This document shows positions 23,817 through 25,314 of a stretch of DNA of 25,314 nt, piece after piece. The translations under genes and the position numbers were made by a program. How positions within the stretch are numbered: the stretch's first letter is position 1; every line of letters starts with the position of its first letter. This stretch comes from an uncultured Bacteriovoracaceae bacterium (GTDB lineage Bacteria > Bdellovibrionota > Bacteriovoracia > Bacteriovoracales > Bacteriovoracaceae), in assembly GCA_937952395.1 (NCBI GenBank), contig CALFYV010000127.1, positions 1-25,314 on the forward strand. The letters are read 5' to 3'. A model generated the notes under the pieces. The model was not told the DNA's origin and did not search any database. It saw only the letters and a program-made list of their open reading frames with translations.

Positions 23817-24743
23817 TCAAATCTCCCTTAAAAAACTAATCATTTTTCTAAGACCATCCTCTAACTTTGTACTTGGTCTAAATCCTGTTAACTCGTAGAG
23901 CTTAGAATTATCCCCAAAAAGTCCAAATGTATCTCCTGGAGTTGAGTCTTGATACTCCACTTGAAGCTCTTTATCTAAACCCTTAGAAATAGTTTCAATT
24001 AAATTTTCAACCGTAGTTTTCACACCAGTTGAAACATTTATTATCTGATTAAAAGTTTTCTGATTCTCTAAGCATCTCAAAAAAGATTCCACGATATCAT
24101 CTATATAAACAAAATCCCTGAACCGATCTTTATTGCCTTTGACTATTACCTTGTTACTAGTTAATGCTTGGGCAAGAAAAATACTAAGCATACCTTGTTT
24201 TAAGTTTTCCATATTCTGGTTGGGCCCATAGACATTAAAGAGCCGTAACGAAGTTGTATTTAATCCATGCTTTTCAAATATTTTCAAATAATTTTCACTG
24301 GCCAACTTACCAACAGAATAAAATGAAAGTGGGTTTACAACATCACGTTCATTAACAGGCTTTTTCCCTTCACAGGTCCCGTAAACTGACATTGTGCTAG
24401 CATAAATAAATCTTTTACAACCTGTTTTTTGGCAGTATCTTAGAAGCTCTAAAGTTGAAGTAGTATTTGAGTTCAAATCATAAACGGGATCTTCAAATGA
24501 AACTTCTCCAGAGCTTTGACCAGCAATATGAAAAACAGCATCAAATCGCTGATTATTTAATTTGCTGATTGTAGTGGGAACTGAACAATCTCCCTCTATG
24601 AACACTGCTTCATTTGGTATATTCCTAACAAAGCCGGTAGAAAGATTATCAATTGTGAAAACACGATGACCGAGCTCGATAAGTTTTTTGGCAACTTCTG
24701 AACCGATAAATCCAGCTGCTCCAGTCACTAAATACACTGACAT
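23817..24743 (-). CDS. NAD-dependent nucleotide-sugar epimerase/dehydratase (extended SDR)
   Basis: A 308-residue extended SDR of the GalE/WcaG type, acting on a UDP- or GDP-sugar in the cytoplasm. The NAD motif is GAAGFIG (8-14), D32 follows for the NAD ribose, and the catalytic set is STMSVYG (116-122) with Y142-x-x-x-K146. RLFNVYGP and RDFVYIDDIVE are standard extended-SDR marks. The exact reaction, 4-epimerisation or another, cannot be fixed from motifs. GGAG lies before ATG 24743. It starts 27 bp after the UDP-glucuronate epimerase gene. Confidence 0.8.
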   Translation of the reverse strand: MSVYLVTGAAGFIGSEVAKKLIELGHRVFTIDNLSTGFVRNIPNEAVFIEGDCSVPTTISKLNNQRFDAVFHIAGQSSGEVSFEDPVYDLNSNTTSTLELLRYCQKTGCKRFIYASTMSVYGTCEGKKPVNERDVVNPLSFYSVGKLASENYLKIFEKHGLNTTSLRLFNVYGPNQNMENLKQGMLSIFLAQALTSNKVIVKGNKDRFRDFVYIDDIVESFLRCLENQKTFNQIINVSTGVKTTVENLIETISKGLDKELQVEYQDSTPGDTFGLFGDNSKLYELTGFRPSTKLEDGLRKMISFLREI

Positions 24744-24770
24744 AGTAAGTTTACTCCTAATATTTTCATA

Positions 24771-25314
24771 TCAAACTTCATAATAAGACTTATACCAATC
24801 TATAAATTTTTTGATTCCGACTTTAAGCTCTGTTGTGGGCTTGAAATTAATTTTACTATAAATATCCTCAACATCAGCGTAAGTTCGAGGGACGTCACCC
24901 GCTTGCATAGGTAACATGTCTTTTTTTGCTTTGATTTTTAAATTTTCTTCAATCAATTCGATAAAATTCAAAAGCTTTACTGGATTAGAATTACCAATAT
25001 TATAAATTTGAAATAAAGCGCTTGAACGATTTGGGGCTGATCTATCCTGGCTCGAAGGAATAACTTCCAATAAGCGCATTTGCGCTTCAACAATATCATC
25101 GACATAAGTAAAATCTCGCTCCATATTACCATTATTAAATACCTTAATAGGCTTACCTTCAATGATGGCTTTGGTAAAAAGAAATGGGGCCATATCGGGT
25201 CTTCCCCAAGGGCCGTAAACTGTAAAATATCTTAAACCGGTTGTTGGAATTCCATATAAATGTGAATAGGAATGGGCCATTAATTCATTGGCCCTTTTGG
25301 TTGCTGCATACAAA
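24771..25314 (-). CDS. UDP-glucuronate 4-epimerase, C-terminal part (truncated by window end)
   Basis: The last 180 residues of an extended SDR epimerase; the frame is open through the window end. It begins with Leu-Tyr-Ala-Ala-Thr-Lys, the catalytic Y-x-x-x-K region. The motifs ANELMAHSYSHLYGIPTTGL, RYFTVYGPWGRPDMAPF and MERDFTYVDDIVEA are typical of UDP-glucuronate 4-epimerases, which make UDP-galacturonate for surface polysaccharides. The TTG at 25313 is the internal leucine codon and not a start. The missing N-terminal part (about 150 residues, with the NAD site) lies beyond the window. It is the first visible gene of the minus-strand block running to 22910. Confidence 0.85.
   Translation of the reverse strand, partial: LYAATKRANELMAHSYSHLYGIPTTGLRYFTVYGPWGRPDMAPFLFTKAIIEGKPIKVFNNGNMERDFTYVDDIVEAQMRLLEVIPSSQDRSAPNRSSALFQIYNIGNSNPVKLLNFIELIEENLKIKAKKDMLPMQAGDVPRTYADVEDIYSKINFKPTTELKVGIKKFIDWYKSYYEV

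Noticed and set aside
25311..25313. TTG at the right edge as the start of a short epimerase.
   Set aside because: It encodes the internal leucine before the catalytic YxxxK. The protein continues outside the window.

Overview
The window is a continuous surface-polysaccharide (O-antigen, capsule or protein-glycan) biosynthesis region of an AT-rich Gram-negative bacterium. It holds 23 protein genes and one partial gene, with no RNA gene, CRISPR array or insertion sequence. The species cannot be read from the sequence. The low GC, the PglK-type flippase, the LIC12162-type transferase and the L-fucosamine genes would fit a low-GC proteobacterium, a Bdellovibrionota member or a leptospire.

Layout: six blocks alternate in direction. 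(A, +) 1-6834: NeuB/LegI-type synthase (5'-truncated), NeuD-like acyltransferase, a second divergent NeuB-like synthase, SpsF-like nucleotidyltransferase, LIC12162-family transferase, PglK-like ABC flippase. (B, -) 9690-6843: pseB, pseC, pseF. (C, +) 9885-13716: three glycosyltransferase-like proteins. (D, -) 19597-13724: FkbM-like methyltransferase, class I methyltransferase, WbuB-type glycosyltransferase, then fnlB-fnlA-fnlC. (E, +) 19918-22908: an aldolase fused to a second domain, a KdsB-like cytidylyltransferase and a HAD phosphatase. (F, -) 25314-22910: UDP-glucuronate epimerase (truncated by the window end), another sugar epimerase and a zinc-ribbon methyltransferase. Convergent ends lie only 8, 7 and 1 bp apart. 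The two divergent gaps are 194 and 320 bp.

How the genes work together: block D makes UDP-N-acetyl-L-fucosamine and probably transfers it. Blocks A, B and E each carry a different CMP-transferase family (SpsF-like, PseF, KdsB-like), so the glycan probably contains several acidic 2-keto-3-deoxy sugars. Block C and the LIC12162 protein are the likely assembly transferases, and the ABC protein the likely flippase. The pseudaminate route is incomplete here: pseH, pseG and a typical pseI are not in the window.

Most interesting points: the aldolase/KdsB-like/HAD operon, which looks like an undescribed route to a CMP-activated ulosonic acid; a perfect 36-bp terminator-shaped palindrome inside a glycosyltransferase gene; a leader before the aldolase with a sequence that could mask its ribosome binding site; and a G8 tract in the active-site loop of pseC.
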